Shown here: piece by piece, positions 23,050-35,381 of the stretch
How the letters are laid out: each line of letters starts with the position of its first letter
Numbering within the stretch: the first letter of the stretch is position 1
Assembly (NCBI GenBank): GCA_958496175.1
Contig: OY292276.1
Coordinates: forward strand, 10,000,001 to 10,064,000
Length of the DNA: 64,000 nt
DNA from: Sisyra terminalis
Lineage: Eukaryota; Arthropoda; Insecta; Neuroptera; Sisyridae
Direction of reading: 5' to 3'
The notes under the pieces: generated by a model
The model's database searches: none
What the model was told of the DNA's origin: nothing
Seen by the model: the letters and a program-made list of their open reading frames with translations, nothing else
Translations under genes and position numbers: made by a program

Positions 23050-24290
23050 TTTAAACAAGTCATTAGACTAGAAATATTTAAGTGGTGTAATTTAGAGAAA
23101 AAAATGTTTCCTCGTAATTTGATAATGGAATTGTTCATTGAATATATAACATATATGTGACTTACAAATTTACAAAAGTAAACTAGAAACATAAATTTGA
23201 ACTAAATATCAAATGTATTACTAACGTATTGCCCAGATACATATTTTGATTGCCAAGCAATCTTCCTTAATGGTTATCAAATAGTAGTCAAAAAAGTCTC
23301 AAAGTAATAATAAATTCATCTCAATTAAACGTTGAGCCATTATTTTTTTGTGAAATTATTTAAGAGGCAGGGGGGGGTGTTCCCACTTCTTTTTCCTTTC
23401 ATCAAATTCTTCATGAGCAACTCCAAAACTTGCCAAACCTTGAATTGGTCTATTTTCCCAGTTTAGATCTTTCCATTTCTCTTGAAAATTTGTATGTTTT
23501 CTAATTTTAAGTGGTTATTTGCTTAAACAAGCCATTAGACTAGAAATATTTAAGTGATGTAATTTAGAGAAAAAAATGTTTCCTCGTAATTTGATAATGT
23601 AATTGTTTATTGAAAATATAAAACATATTGTGACTTAAAAATTAACGAAAGTAAACTAGAAACATAAATTTGAACAAATGTGTTACTAATGTATTGTCCA
23701 GATACGTATTTTGATTGTCAAGCAATCTTCCTTAGTGGTCATCAAGTAGTAGTCAAAAAAGTCTCAAAGTAATCACGGATTGATCTCAATTAAACGTTGA
23801 ACCATTATCTTTTTGTGATATTATTTAAGAGGCAGGGGGGGTGTTCCCACTTCTTTTTCCTTTCATCAAATTCTTCATGAGCAACTCCAAAACTTGCCAA
23901 ACCTTGAATTGGTCTATTTTCCCAGTTCAGATCTTTCCTTTTCTCTTGAAACTTTTTGTGTTTTCTAACTTTAGAAATATTTAAGTGATGTAATTTAGAG
24001 AAAAAAAAATGTTTCCTCGTAATTTAATAATGGAATTGTTTATTGAATATTTAAAATATATTATGGCTTACAAATTTACGAAAGTAAACAAGAAACATAA
24101 ATTTCAAACAAATGTGTTACTAACGTATTGCCCAGATACGTATTTTGATTGCCAAGCAATCTTCCTTAGTGGTCATCTAGTAGTAGTCAAAAAAGTCTCA
24201 CGAAGTAATCACGAATTCATCTCAATTAAACGTTGAGCCATTATCTTTTTGTGATATTATTTAAGAGGTAGGGGGGGGTATGGGGTGTTA
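23050..24290. repeat. Large tandem repeat, about 430-470-bp unit, nearly 3 copies
   Basis: ATGTTTCCTCGTAATTT occurs at 23104, 23576 and 24009, spacings of 472 and 433. Each unit holds, in order, that block, a part of the Penelope-like arm (CCAGATACGTATTTTGATTG with the CAAGCAATCTTCCTTAGTGG hairpin strand), a G-run after AAGAGGCA, and CTTCATGAGCAACTCCAAAA (missing from the last unit). The hairpin core on the minus strand is degenerate compared with the palindromic copies (AAAA in place of GAAA). No coding function is supported. Confidence 0.88.
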
Positions 24291-24437
24291 TCTTATATAC
24301 TATTAAATTATGTTGTAGTCTAGTCAAAGCAATATTACTGATGGAAACCGAAAAGAATAATAATTAAAAATTTTACTTTCGTAAAAATTTCGTCGTAAAT
24401 CTCCTATCTTTGATGTAGCTTAACTACCAGGGTGGCC

Positions 24438-24560
24438 TCGAAATGCTTTTTATACTTCCTTGTCCCTACTATTAATGATAAATAGAGCAATATGCCACTA
24501 GGATTTTAGATACTCATGGTGGACCTTTATAGCCGCGGACCTTGAAGCCCCACTCTACCC
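24438..24560 (-). repeat. Terminal-like block of a Tc1/mariner element
   Basis: Reverse complement of the block at 1327-1410 (GGTCCACC, TATAAAGG and GGCATATTG elements). It sits just beyond the transposase remnant at 24818-24952, with a MITE between them. It may be the 3' end of that transposon. Confidence 0.5.
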
Positions 24561-24725
24561 CAAGGTTTGTAAATTACACAGGTTGCTCCATTAGAAAAAA
24601 AAAATGACGTCATATGAAGAATTTTGAAATTGATCAGTCTGAAGATATGTACGAATTTCTTCTGGATACGTCACGTATCCATCACGTAGCCACTATGAGG
24701 CCACCTGTGTATTTTATGAACCTTG
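24561..24725. mobile_element. 165-bp MITE, second copy of the 4836 family
   Basis: Same inverted ends (CAAGGTTTGTAAATTACACA) and same interior as 4836-4998. Flanked by ACTCTACCC (24552-24560) and ACCCTACCC (24726-24734), 8 of 9 matching, again a 9-bp duplication. Confidence 0.85.
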
Positions 24726-24817
24726 ACCCTACCCTATTCCAGTTATTGTTTTAATCCTTTTTTAATCTGAGAATAAATGCCCCAAATTTTTTTATACAGT
24801 TTTGAAAATGACATTGG

Positions 24818-24952
24818 TTAAATGACGATCCCATTGTGCATATAGTGATTAAGTCGATTTTTGAAATTCGTCTCCACTTTTCGCAGCATATCAACCGGTA
24901 TGTTGGCAATGGCGTCGCGAATGTTGTTCTGGAGGCGAGCTATGGTCTGTGG
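24818..24952 (-). pseudogene. Tc1/mariner-superfamily transposase, C-terminal fragment
   Basis: The minus strand reads PQTIARLQNNIRDAIANIPV, then DMLRKVETNFKNRLNHYMHN and GIVI before a stop. This is the pattern of the C-terminal tail of many insect Tc1/mariner-type transposases (an IRxAIxxIPxDML helix, NFxxRLxxC, then an HNG-type end). The DDE catalytic residues lie upstream in intact proteins and are absent here. Downstream another frame gives HLTNVIFKT, also a usual end of the family, so a frameshift is likely near 24826. Confidence 0.72.
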
Positions 24953-24959
24953 TTATGCA

Positions 24960-26689
24960 AAAAAAATGCATAATGAGTTGTAAATTTCTTCTTCTTGGAG
25001 CAATTTAAAAGGATGTCATTTTTTCTTAACTAAAACGTTCATATTGTTCTTATATTTGGGAACAAAAATCGAGCAAAACTCTTTAATAAACAAGCAGCTT
25101 AAAAAGGCCACAATTCCAGCAGACATTTTAATTAAAACTATATCTGCATAATATGCTGTCTCAACTAGCGCCCTAATGTCCACGTTTTTTTTCCCCACCG
25201 AAAAGGAAACTACAATTGTGCCAGTTCGCCTCCCATTTCAGGAATAATTAAATTATAACGCGATTTTAATTAAAAAAGCCACCCCCCACGAGACGAGCAC
25301 CGAGCTCTACCTATATGGCACACAATAAAGCACAGAGCTTTTTCAAAGTTTTTGTTTATGTCGTGTACGATCTAAGCAGGCTGCCATCTTGCACGACATT
25401 GGCGACTTTTTATTCGGCGGGAAAACTTGTGTAGTGCAATGTCGGCGACGAGAAAGCATTCGTTTGGGGGGATGGAAAAACGTGCGCTATTTTAGTGATT
25501 TATTAGACGATTAGATTTTCTTTATCGGTCGAGTGATTGATATGCTTGCAGATAGTGACATTGATTGCTCGGTCTTTTTACGTCTTTTATATGTAGATAA
25601 CGGGAAGCACGACATACTTGACGAGGACTATTTAGTCGTCGATAACGGGAAAATGCGTGAAAAACATGATGGGCGATAGTAAAAACACATTGCGGTTCCA
25701 TCAGGTCTAACTAGAGCTTTTTTTTTTTGGGGGGCTGAAAAAGTGGAATTTTTCTCTAAAAGTCTTTGAAGCATCGACCGATTGTGTTTGGGGGTTGTAA
25801 TCGAGGAGAATCGACTTCTCTGTTTTCATTAAGGTTCGAGATATGTTTAAGGATGTTTGCCACACTAGAGGTGTCACGACTAAATCACTAAACATTGATA
25901 AATGAGTTCGGGGCCTTAAGTGACGTCAGATACGCTCTGGGGCACATCCGCTTTCAACTATCGTTAGGAGTTTGCGAAGCTCGATCTATGTATCTGTAAT
26001 GTACCTCCTCAACTATATGTACATTAGTGTAATATCGAAACGTTTCGAACTACAAGAGATATAATTCATCACCACTCTCATTCGAATGTGTATTGGATGT
26101 TTGTATTATGGTATAACTAATGCATTCATATAGTTGGTATATGTGGCATATAGAGAATTGAGATAGAGATAAGTGCATAGGGCCAATAAATACGGTTTCA
26201 GATATCGTGATATAACCTCAAGTGCACTTGACACAAACGCTTTCTGATATGATTGTTACCAACAAATCGAATTTGATCGGCTCCATATTAGATTTAATAC
26301 ATCGTAAGTCATCTGGCTTCATAAATCAATGCACTCGTGGTTTATCTGAGGATCTTATATTTTTTTCGATTCATTTTTTCTACTAGATTCAACAATTTTT
26401 ACTTCTTCAAAACCATTGTCTTTCCAATAACATTTTCCAGAAAAAATATGATTTTTTCCCTGTAATTTAAAAACGAATTAAGATAGCATCAGACTGGACC
26501 AATATCACATGTTCTCGACTTAGTTTTAAATGTCTTATCAATTAAACTCTATCAAAACTTTATCTCAATTATGATGTCTAAACTTATTTGATACAATATT
26601 ACCAATGTAATTTATTGATCAACTAAAATACCACTGATTCCCGAAAATTAGTTAAATAAAATTTTGTAAGAAATACGAAAATATGCTAA
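24960..26689. other. Unassigned DNA, partly more GC-balanced
   Basis: No recognisable protein. The segment about 25200-25480 and 25840-25990 is less A+T-rich than its surroundings and lacks repeats seen elsewhere in the window, so it may be host regulatory or transcribed sequence. No splice-framed exon could be supported. Confidence 0.35.
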
Positions 26690-27115
26690 AATTTTAAACA
26701 TAATGTTTACACTGCGCAGAAATATATGTCCACCGGTTACAATGGAAGGCACAGAACTACCATATCAAAAGCTTAAATGGGCTGTGCAAATCAATAAAAC
26801 TTGAGAACATTTAAATAAAAAATACAAAAAAATGTACTGGCTAATGGCATCTAATGCACCATTATCAACAGAAAACAAACTTCTTCTGTAAAAGGTCATC
26901 CCCAAGCCCATATGGACATATGGAATACAGTTATGGAGTACTGCATCCAACTCCAACATTGAAATCCTACAAAGATTTCAATCAAGGGCCCTACGGCAAA
27001 TAATCGGTGCTCCATGGTATGTAAACATTAAAAAATACATGAAGATACAGAAATGCCATCTGTAAAGGAGGAAATTCAAAGGTTTGGTAAAAAATACTTG
27101 ACAAAACTAGACGAT
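26690..27115 (+). pseudogene. Jockey-type retrotransposon, ORF2 fragment
   Basis: Reads MFTLRRNICPPVTMEGTELP, then YWLMASNAPLSTENKLLL and, after a stop, KVIPKPIWTYGIQLWSTASN, followed by SNIEILQRFQSRALRQIIGA and PWYV. These are consecutive conserved blocks of Jockey ORF2 after the catalytic YADD. A stop and a frameshift inactivate it. It ends where it meets a different Jockey fragment at about 27120. Confidence 0.85.
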
Positions 27116-27119
27116 TTCC

Positions 27120-28730
27120 TAATTCCTAAACCAAACAAACATATATAAGACCCGTTATCCTACATCCTACACCCATAAGTTTGCTCCGTTTTGCTTCAAA
27201 AATTTGGGAAAAATACCTTCTTAAAAGAATTATTTTTTACCTTGAAAGTAAAAGCATCATTTCCTCCCACAATTTGGTTTCAGGCCTCATTATTTTACAA
27301 CTTAACAATGCTTTAGAGTTGTGGATGAAATCTCTGCAGTTTCGAAAACAAATATTATTGCCAAAGAGCATTTCTGGAAATTGCACAGGCATTTGATCGT
27401 ATGTGGAATTCAGGGTTGTTATAAAAGCTCAAAAAAATTATTTTCACCTCTTTTCTATCTCTTCCTCTAACTGATGTTTTAAAAAAAGGTGCAATTACGA
27501 GCTTTCCCTCCGTACCCAAATTCTAGAAAATATATTGGGGTCAGTTCTTAAGTATATTTACACCGATATTCCTACTTTCTAAATCGCCCGGACAGGATTT
27601 TAACAGCAGTAATTCTTCACCATTTTCTCAAACAAGCAGTCGTTTATCTAATCACTATTTACAACAGTGGTATACGTTATTGTCATTATTATTTTTAAGC
27701 CAAACAAGCCTATATTGGACCCGTTATCCTACATCCTACACCTATAAGCTTGCTCCCTTTTGGTTCAAAAATCTTGGAAAAATGTCTTCGTAAAAGAATT
27801 GTTATATAAACTCAAAACTTTTTCCTCCAACTGATGTTTTAAAAAAAGGTGCAATTACGAGTTTTCTCCCCTTACCCAAATTCAAGGAAATATATATTGG
27901 TTTCTGTTCCTAAGTATATTTACACCGATATTCCTACATATCCCAATACTATACTAACATCTTATGCTGATGATACAGAAATCCTCTCCTCTGATACCAT
28001 CCTCCTTTAAGCCACCAATAATTTGCAATAACAGCCCCTTGACGTTCTGATAATCTGAAGCCAAAAATGGAAAATAGACATTAACAAAGAAGTAAATGTT
28101 ACATATATTTTCATTCAAATTATGCTCACCAATATTCCGAGAAAATTATTTTTTTAATTCATCAATAGAAGTTCTAGAGCACAACTTAGATAGGCATTTC
28201 ATTTGAAATTCGCACTCCCGATTGAAAATACAGGACTTTTTAGGAACTTTAGGAACGTTAGGAATTTTTACATAGACTATGAGGACTCAAATCTACAATT
28301 AGTGTGCAAAATAAACTAACTTTAATCAAAGCAATATTACAACCTATTTGGATGTACAGAGGCAACCTGTGGGGCTCCAAAAAGCTTTCTTATATACAAT
28401 GAATCCAATACTTTCAATTCAAAGAATCCTCAAAAGAATCCTCAAGGAATCCTCAAAGAATCTCCGAGGAATCCTCAACGCTTTTTACAAAGTTTATTCC
28501 TTACGTGGCCGAACTTTTCTCACATAAATTTTTAAAATGATATGAAAAATTACAATACTATACAAGCCCAGAAGTGCAAACGTTTATACCAGTACAGTAC
28601 CCCAAAAACCCTCCATGTCGATTAATAGGTGATAACCCAGAGATTATCGTACTAATGCTAATCAAGTCCTCAAACCTGGTGGCTTTAATTTGTAATTCTT
28701 TTCGAGTTAAAGTTCACTTTACTATTTTTT
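27120..28730 (+). pseudogene. Jockey-type RT remnants, rearranged
   Basis: At 27181-27396 the frame gives KIWEKYLLKRIIFYLESKSI, the RT finger block, then QAFDRMWNSGLL in another frame near 27385. GSVLKYIYTDIPT occurs near 27538. From 27690 the same start (GGACCCGTTATCCTACATCC, also at 27129) repeats as a shorter, deleted version. That version runs into ILTSYADDTEILSSDT at about 27950, with the catalytic YADD intact. The C-terminal end FIPVQYPKNPP is at about 28586. At 28666-28720 a 3' UTR block (TCAAGTCCTCAAACCTGGTG) is shared with 60185-60480. It is a set of partial, frameshifted copies joined together. Confidence 0.82.
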
Positions 28731-30755
28731 TTTACTTCTTCATTTTTGCTCATTTCTTTGTTCATGATTTAAGGGTTTAAAATGCCTTTTTTATAAAAAA
28801 ATAATAACTCTAAACCATTAGAAAAGCTCTAAATATGTAAATACCCACAAATGAGCAGGGAAATAAGTTAAGGTATATGCGTATTTATTTCACATTGTTT
28901 TTTCTTCAATAATTAAAAATATTTCTATCAGGAAAGTGTTTTATTTGATTTATGTAATTCTTATTTGACTAGTTCTAAATTAATTATTACATTTTTAATC
29001 TATGTTCTCTATATTTTTATGTTTAATTGGAATGAAGTAATCTATTTTTTTTTATTTTGCTTTAATTTCATTGTAATGTTTGTTCCAATTAAATAAATTT
29101 TATATTTAAGTTTTCTAAAGTCTTAATTACATTGCATAGTATCGATAGACCCTGATTGACGTCAGTACACAAGTCATTCCATATAGCGTATAAGCGTATT
29201 CGTCTAGGCATATGAAAACATTCGGTGTGGGAGTGGTTTTTGGGTGAAATTTTTAAATTTTCAATAATCAAAACAAATGAAAATTTTTAAATCTCGCAAT
29301 CCCATTGGCTAATAGCCTCGTATACTGAAACATTATTAAGCATGCGTTCGTTCAAATTCGCTTACTTCATTAAGCTCACTGCTAGTTATGGGAAGAAAAA
29401 TCCGTAAATATTTTTACATAAATGAAGGAGCAATTTGGACCATTTTGAATATCTGAATATCTTTTTTGCTATAGTGAACATTGAAAATCTTGCATTTCTT
29501 TTAAGAATTGGTTTATATTATAATATTGATCTTCTCACTAAAATACATATATAACTTTTGAGATAAAACTCACCACATACCTTATGTCTGAATGTCTGAA
29601 GTTTGTTTTTATTTGGTCAATAATTTGCGTTAAATTTACTCAACCCAAACAAACTAATCAAGGATAAGATAATCGATGATTAAAGATTGTTTTCCTCTGA
29701 GTCTTTAAGTAAATACAGATAAATCAAATTATTTTTAGATGTAATTTGGTTGTTTTATTATCAAACTTCAAAGATTAGAAGTACAAGGTTAATGTTAGAA
29801 GATAAAAATGATGAGTTTTTTTTTTGTTTAAATTTTGTGTGGTTCTTATTTTATCTGACCTATTTTTTTTCTTGTTTCAGGTATGTTTCATTATACTACC
29901 CATATAGTGGCATTTAATTTTTGTAAGTATAGAAATATGTAATTTTTGTTCTATTTATATCAGTATATGGTACATGTTAATCTTTGTAATGGGAAGCCCA
30001 GCATCCCAGAACGATAATGTTTCAATAACATTTTATTCCCTCGTCATATAGACCGAAATGGAAGCGTGCGGGAGTCGGAGGGATGAAAAATATTTGTATT
30101 TAATTTTGTTTTTATTATCGTCAACATTTCAGTGTTCTTTTCGTCAGCAATTTTATCGCCCACATGTTTTAGGCTCTACACATTTTGAACCCAACAATTA
30201 ACAATGTGTGCCCTCTAGTCCACACATTTGGTCTCATCCAATGAAAAATAAGCCACAGCTCGTCGTTCCCGTTTGTATAAACACTATAAGCACTAATAAA
30301 AAGCAAACACATTTCGAGAAAATAAAGATAATCTCGCGTTAAAGACTGGAATTATTGTTTTGAAGGTCCCAACTTGTTATTTGGATAGTATGGGATTTTT
30401 CTGGAAAAATTTAATAAATTTTATTAATCTATATCTGGAGTTTATTTAAAGGTTTAAGATTGATCTAACGCAGTTGAGAAAGACATAATTGTCAACTTTT
30501 AAGATTAGGAAGTCTGGAATTTAACTTTATAATTTAAATCTCTTGGAATCTTAAAAAAATAAGTTATTTTTAAGAGTGGATTAAGGCGTTTAAAACATTA
30601 AGTTTTTGGATAAAATTATGACCATTAATAATTTTTTTTTAATCGTTTTAACAATAGATTTATTCACGATTTAAAGCTTTTTATATATTGGATATGATAT
30701 TATATACATCTGAAGAGATATTCATTCGCTATACATCAGTGAATTTGGTGACATC
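28731..30755. other. Unassigned A+T-rich DNA
   Basis: A polypyrimidine-CAG at 29864-29880 resembles a splice acceptor, but no open exon follows. Nothing else recognised. Confidence 0.35.
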
Positions 30756-30763
30756 CTGTATGG

Positions 30764-32496
30764 TAGACTAGACCAAACAATCAACTATTTTTTTTTAAAA
30801 AGTACCTATATCGACAATATTGTTTAAAGTGACCAAAAAAAATCGAGAAGGTTTGAGCCTTTAATATTAATATTAAGAGGTCTATCATCTTTAATTTCGA
30901 TTTTTTATTTGTGCTTTCATTTTTGCGTCAATGCTGTCAAACTATCAAGGTAAAAAAATTCATCTGCACATATATTTATAGGAAATTATATTCTCCACAA
31001 AAAACGTTTCTTTGAAAATTTTCGCCTGATACTCCGTTTCCGAATAATCAAGCTTTAAACATTAGTATAATTTGTAGATTTATTTTATTTATTTTGGAAT
31101 TTTGTAATTAACGAACAAATAAATATATAGAAATGAACAATATAGATTCTTGAAGGGAATTTAATGCTCTACAAAAAAGGTGTCTTAATGTTTTTACATA
31201 AAATCATTTTTTCAAAAGTTATTCATAATTAAAGTTGGAGGAAAAATTAAATTATTGTTTTTTTCGTTGTTGAACCAATTTATTTTCATTCAGTAGGACA
31301 AATTGATATTTTACATCATCGAAAGTTATCATTTTATCAATCTTATCGCTTGAAATATTTAAACTTCACAATATATCCAAACCTTGATAGTTTTCGGGAA
31401 TGTAAACTATTTTTCGATAAATTAGCCGTTTTAAATGATATTGCTGAACGGGGTGTAGAGTTGATAGAAGAATATAATAATTGTCTTATGAAAAACGATG
31501 AGCAACTTCAGGACTTAATATCATTATATCATATTATATCATTGGTCATTAGTGAGTACAAAAAAAAATCCCTAATTGTAATAAAAAAACTTTAATTTGA
31601 TGAAATAACCTATTAAATAGTTAATTCTAAGACTTTGATTATAAAAGATTATAAACTTTTTATAAACTCTAAGTTATAAAAATATTTAAAATAATTTTTT
31701 TACTCTGTTTTATGAATACTATTATTTTATAATCCATAATCAGATTTTTCTTTTCTTCAAATATGTGGAAAAGTGAAAATAAATAATTTTCAATAGTCAA
31801 ATCACATAATTGTAATTTTTTAATTATTTTAAGACAGTAAATCTACGTTTTCGTGTTATAAATAGCTGTTAACCGAGAATAGGTTTGAATATATGATAAA
31901 ATGTAGATATTTCAAGCGATAACATTGATAAAATGATGATTTTCGATCATGTAAAATATCAATTTGTCCCACTGAATGAAAACAAATTAGTTCAACAACG
32001 AAAAAAACAATAATTTAATTATTCCTTCAACTTTAATTGTGAATAACTTTTGAGAGAGTGATTTTATGTAAAAACGTTAAGAGACCTTTTTTGTAGAACA
32101 TTAAATTCCCTTCAAGAATCTATATTGTTCATTTCTATATATTTATTTGTTCGTTAGTTACAAAATTCCAAAATAGAATAGATAAATCTAAAAATTATAT
32201 CAATATTTAATGCTTGATTATTCGGAAACGGAGTATCTGGCAAAAATTTTCAAAGAGACTTTTTTGTGGAGAATTTAATTTTCTATAAATATATGTGCAG
32301 ATGAATTTTTTTACCTTGATAGTTTGACAACAGTGACGCAAAAATGAAAGCACAAATAAAAAATCGAAATTAAAGATGATAGACCTCTTAATATTATTAT
32401 TAAGGGCTCAAAACTTCCCGATATTTTTTTTGTCACCTTAAAAAATATTTAGATATACTTTTCAAAAAAAATAGTCGTTTTTTTTGGCCTAGTCTA
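30764..32496. mobile_element. Long-armed foldback element carrying a transposase fragment
   Basis: Outer ends TAGACTAGACCAAACAATC (left) and its relative on the right (AGTCGTTTTTTTTGGCCTAG then TCTA). The arms of about 600 bases mirror each other, ending near 31365 and 31890, around a 525-base centre that holds the open frame described at 31296-31595. Internal blocks GAGCCTTTAATATTAATATT and GCTCTACAAAAAAGGTGTCT match those of other foldbacks. No clean target duplication is seen next to the ends. A second, internally deleted copy is at 41672-42540 and a diverged single arm at 39825-40320. Confidence 0.82.
31296..31595 (+). pseudogene. Transposase-like C-terminal fragment inside the foldback
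   Basis: The frame is open from 31296, just after a stop, to 31595. There is no early ATG, so it is a fragment rather than a gene. The centre reads FFDKLAVLNDIAERGVELIE, then EYNNCLMKNDEQLQDLISLY. The pattern LAVxNDxAERGVxLIxxxN followed by a KDEEQxQ block resembles the C-terminal end of a transposase-like protein family common in arthropod genomes. I recall the pattern but cannot name the superfamily with certainty. The first 25 codons overlap the left arm. Composition is as A+T-rich as the surroundings. It may be the remaining end of the transposase that moved this family. Confidence 0.55.
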
Positions 32497-32559
32497 ACAT
32501 AGAGCTAAAAAGATCCATGGCTATAGATCAGGGAATCTGAGGACATCCCGTATAGTCCT

Positions 32560-33299
32560 ATACAAATTTTGATGAATCTTGGTGGAACTTTTTAAAGCAA
32601 ACCTGGAACTTTTCACTTTTAAAAGTAGATCTTTTTCTTGAATTTACTTTCGGTAATGCAGTTGAGTTCTATTTTTGACATTTTCGTCGCGAAAAATTGC
32701 CTTAAAAATAAATACCAATTTTCACTAAGATGCTCAAAAAAATGAAGCTTTAATCTTCAATTGCAATTATTGCCAAGAGGCAGATTGTGCAAATTAAGTG
32801 GAAATAAAAAAAAAATCTTCAAATTTTTTCAGTACTTTTAGAGGCTCTTAGATCTCTATTTTTTTCTTTGATTCGAAAACTTGGAAAGTAAATTCCATCG
32901 TACATTTAATAGTGATCTTTTTTTTTTGTTGTTTATATGTCGTACGCCTTCTTCAATCATTGACAAATTCAAGTTGTTGCATATTTCTCACGGTCGTTGC
33001 TCGTTCTCGTTTGTTGGAACATTTAATTGAAGAAGACCTCCGAGCGATGAATTCAATAAAGATGAAATGAATCGGATATTATTAAAAGTAATAATTTCAT
33101 TGCCTGAATCGATTGCTGAAAGGAAACGATTTTGCTTTGTGGGTTGATAAAACAGAAGGCGTTTCTATTGACTCACAAATAAAAAAAAAAGTTTCTCTGA
33201 TTTCTTTAATTTGAATAACTGGAACTTTAAGTGTTCGTCTTACTTTTAAATAAAGCTTATTAATTTTAGAGTTTTTCGGGTATATCTTTTTTGATGGAG
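32560..33299. other. Unassigned A+T-rich DNA
   Basis: Nothing recognised. Confidence 0.35.
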
Positions 33300-35381
33300 A
33301 GGGTCTAGCAGGATCCACATGGCGAGTTGACCCCCAAATAGGAACCTATGCCGAAACTTATGTTAAAATATCGGCTTGATATACAAACACATTTTATATA
33401 CTTTTCGCGACCAATTCCTCTTTGAACTGGAGATATGGGCAAAAATGTCCCCCCGCATGGCTATTTTTCAAACTTATATATCTCAAAAACTAATTAAGCT
33501 AGAGAAATGAAACCAACGCGAGGCTTTAGATTATTTTACAGAGTATATCATATATTTTTTTGAAATTTTTAGAAAAAAAAATTATACAAAAAAAGTCCAA
33601 AAAACAAATGAAATATTTTTTTTATGTGTTCTCTGAAAATGAAAATCACGAAAAAAATATATTTTATGCTTCTACATGAGCACTATAACTCATTAAAATT
33701 TCGTGAAAGAATAGTTAGTGCAACACCTTGAAAAAAAAATTAAATGTGACTTACGCCTATTAGTATACCTTGGTTTTATTTTTTTTCGAAGTGTTTCACC
33801 AACTTTTTTTTCACAAAACTTCAATAAAAAATAGGCCACATATAGGAGCAAAACATATATTATTTTCATAATTGTAAGTCAAAGGAAACATAAAAAATAT
33901 TTTTTTTTAGTTTTTTTGTTTTTCTATATTTACTCTTAAGATGATAACTTTCAAGATTAAAATAATTTATCGCAAAAGAAAAAAAAAACAACTAGTCTTC
34001 AATTTTTATTAAAATAAGAATAAAAAAAATTATCGTCACAGTTATAATTTATTACAACTGGAATACTATGCGTTTACAATTAATTCTGCGTACATATTGA
34101 CAGCATCTGAATTACTTGGTTTTCTTCGTTTAGCTTAAGATATTATTCACTGGATCATATTAAAATTTTAAAAGATCTACGTAAAGTGGGCGAATAAATG
34201 AACTATCAAATAATATTTTAAAACAATGTGTAAAATAAGCACCTAATATTATTAGGGTAGAAGTAAAATCAAGACATATGTATAAATAGCAAAGACGGTC
34301 ATATATACAATGATTATATTTCGAATGGTAAAGATTGCAACAGTATTTTCCGTTATTCCTGTGATTCTCCAATAGAAACTTTACAGTGGGATATTGTTCT
34401 CATGCAACAGCTTTTATTTGTTATTTTTCATAAGAACAATAATTATCCAGAATTCTGCGTACTACGAGATACTAACTAAATTATTTTAGGTTCATAATAT
34501 TCCAGTTGTAATAAATTATTACAGAGACGATAATTTTTTTTTATTCTTATTTTAATAAAAATTGAACACTAGTTGTTTTTTTTTTCTTTTGGGATCAATT
34601 ATTTTGACTCTTGAAAGTAATTATCTTCAGAATAAATATAGAAAAACAAAAAAAAAACTAATATTTTTTTTTTATGTTTCCTTAGACTTACAATTATGAA
34701 AATAATATATGCTTTGTTCCTATACGTGGCCTGTTTTTAATTAGTATTCATAGGCATGTTTGAAGAAAAAATTAACCAGACAAGTAAAATGTCTTGACAT
34801 TCGATTTTTGAAAAATTTCCGTGAAAATTAGAAAAATATTGATTTCAAGAAAATGCAGAGTAGTACAGAAAAGTTGTCATGGCTTAATGTATCAGAAATG
34901 AACAAAATATTAGAATTTTAGGCGTAAGTCACATTTAATTTTTTGTCAAGGTATTGTACCAACTATTCTTTCACGAAATTTTTGTGAGTTATAGTGTTCA
35001 TGTAGAAGCATAAAATATATTTTTTTCGTGATTATCATTTTCAGAGAACACATAAAAACAAAATATTTCATTTGTTTTTTGGATTTTTTTTTGTATGATT
35101 TTTTTTCTAAAAATTTCAAAAAAATATATGATATACTCTGTAAAATGATCTAAAGCCTCGCGTTCGTTTCACTTCTCTAGCTTAATTAGTTTTTTGAGAT
35201 ATATAACTTTGAAAAATAGCCATGCGGGGGGACATTTTTGCCCATATCTCAAAGTCAAAGAGGAATTTGGTCGCGAAAAGTATATAAAATGTGTTTGTAT
35301 ATCAAGCCGATATTTTAACATAAGTTTCGGCATAGGTTTCTCTTTGGGGGCCAACTCGCCATGTGGATCCTGCTAGACCCT
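33300..35381. mobile_element. 2.1-kb palindromic foldback element
   Basis: Left end AGGGTCTAGCAGGATCCACA is mirrored exactly at 35362-35381. The arms run about 766 and 887 bases, to about 34065 and from about 34495. The right arm has an extra segment near 34740-34930. The loop of about 430 bases has no coding. Recognisable mirrored blocks include CATGGCGAGTTG, ATGTCCCCCCGCATGGCTAT and AAGCATAAAATATATTTTTT. No target duplication is evident, so boundaries rest on the palindrome alone. Open frames of 60-100 codons in it are chance readings of the arms. Confidence 0.85.

Noticed and set aside
23050..24290. 64- and 75-codon frames in the tandem units
   Set aside because: They cross unit parts that are non-coding in other copies and are not kept open in all three units.
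31350..31595. Possible intact small gene of about 81 residues
   Set aside because: It begins with TTG, is open upstream into the foldback arm, and matches only the tail of a transposase-like protein.
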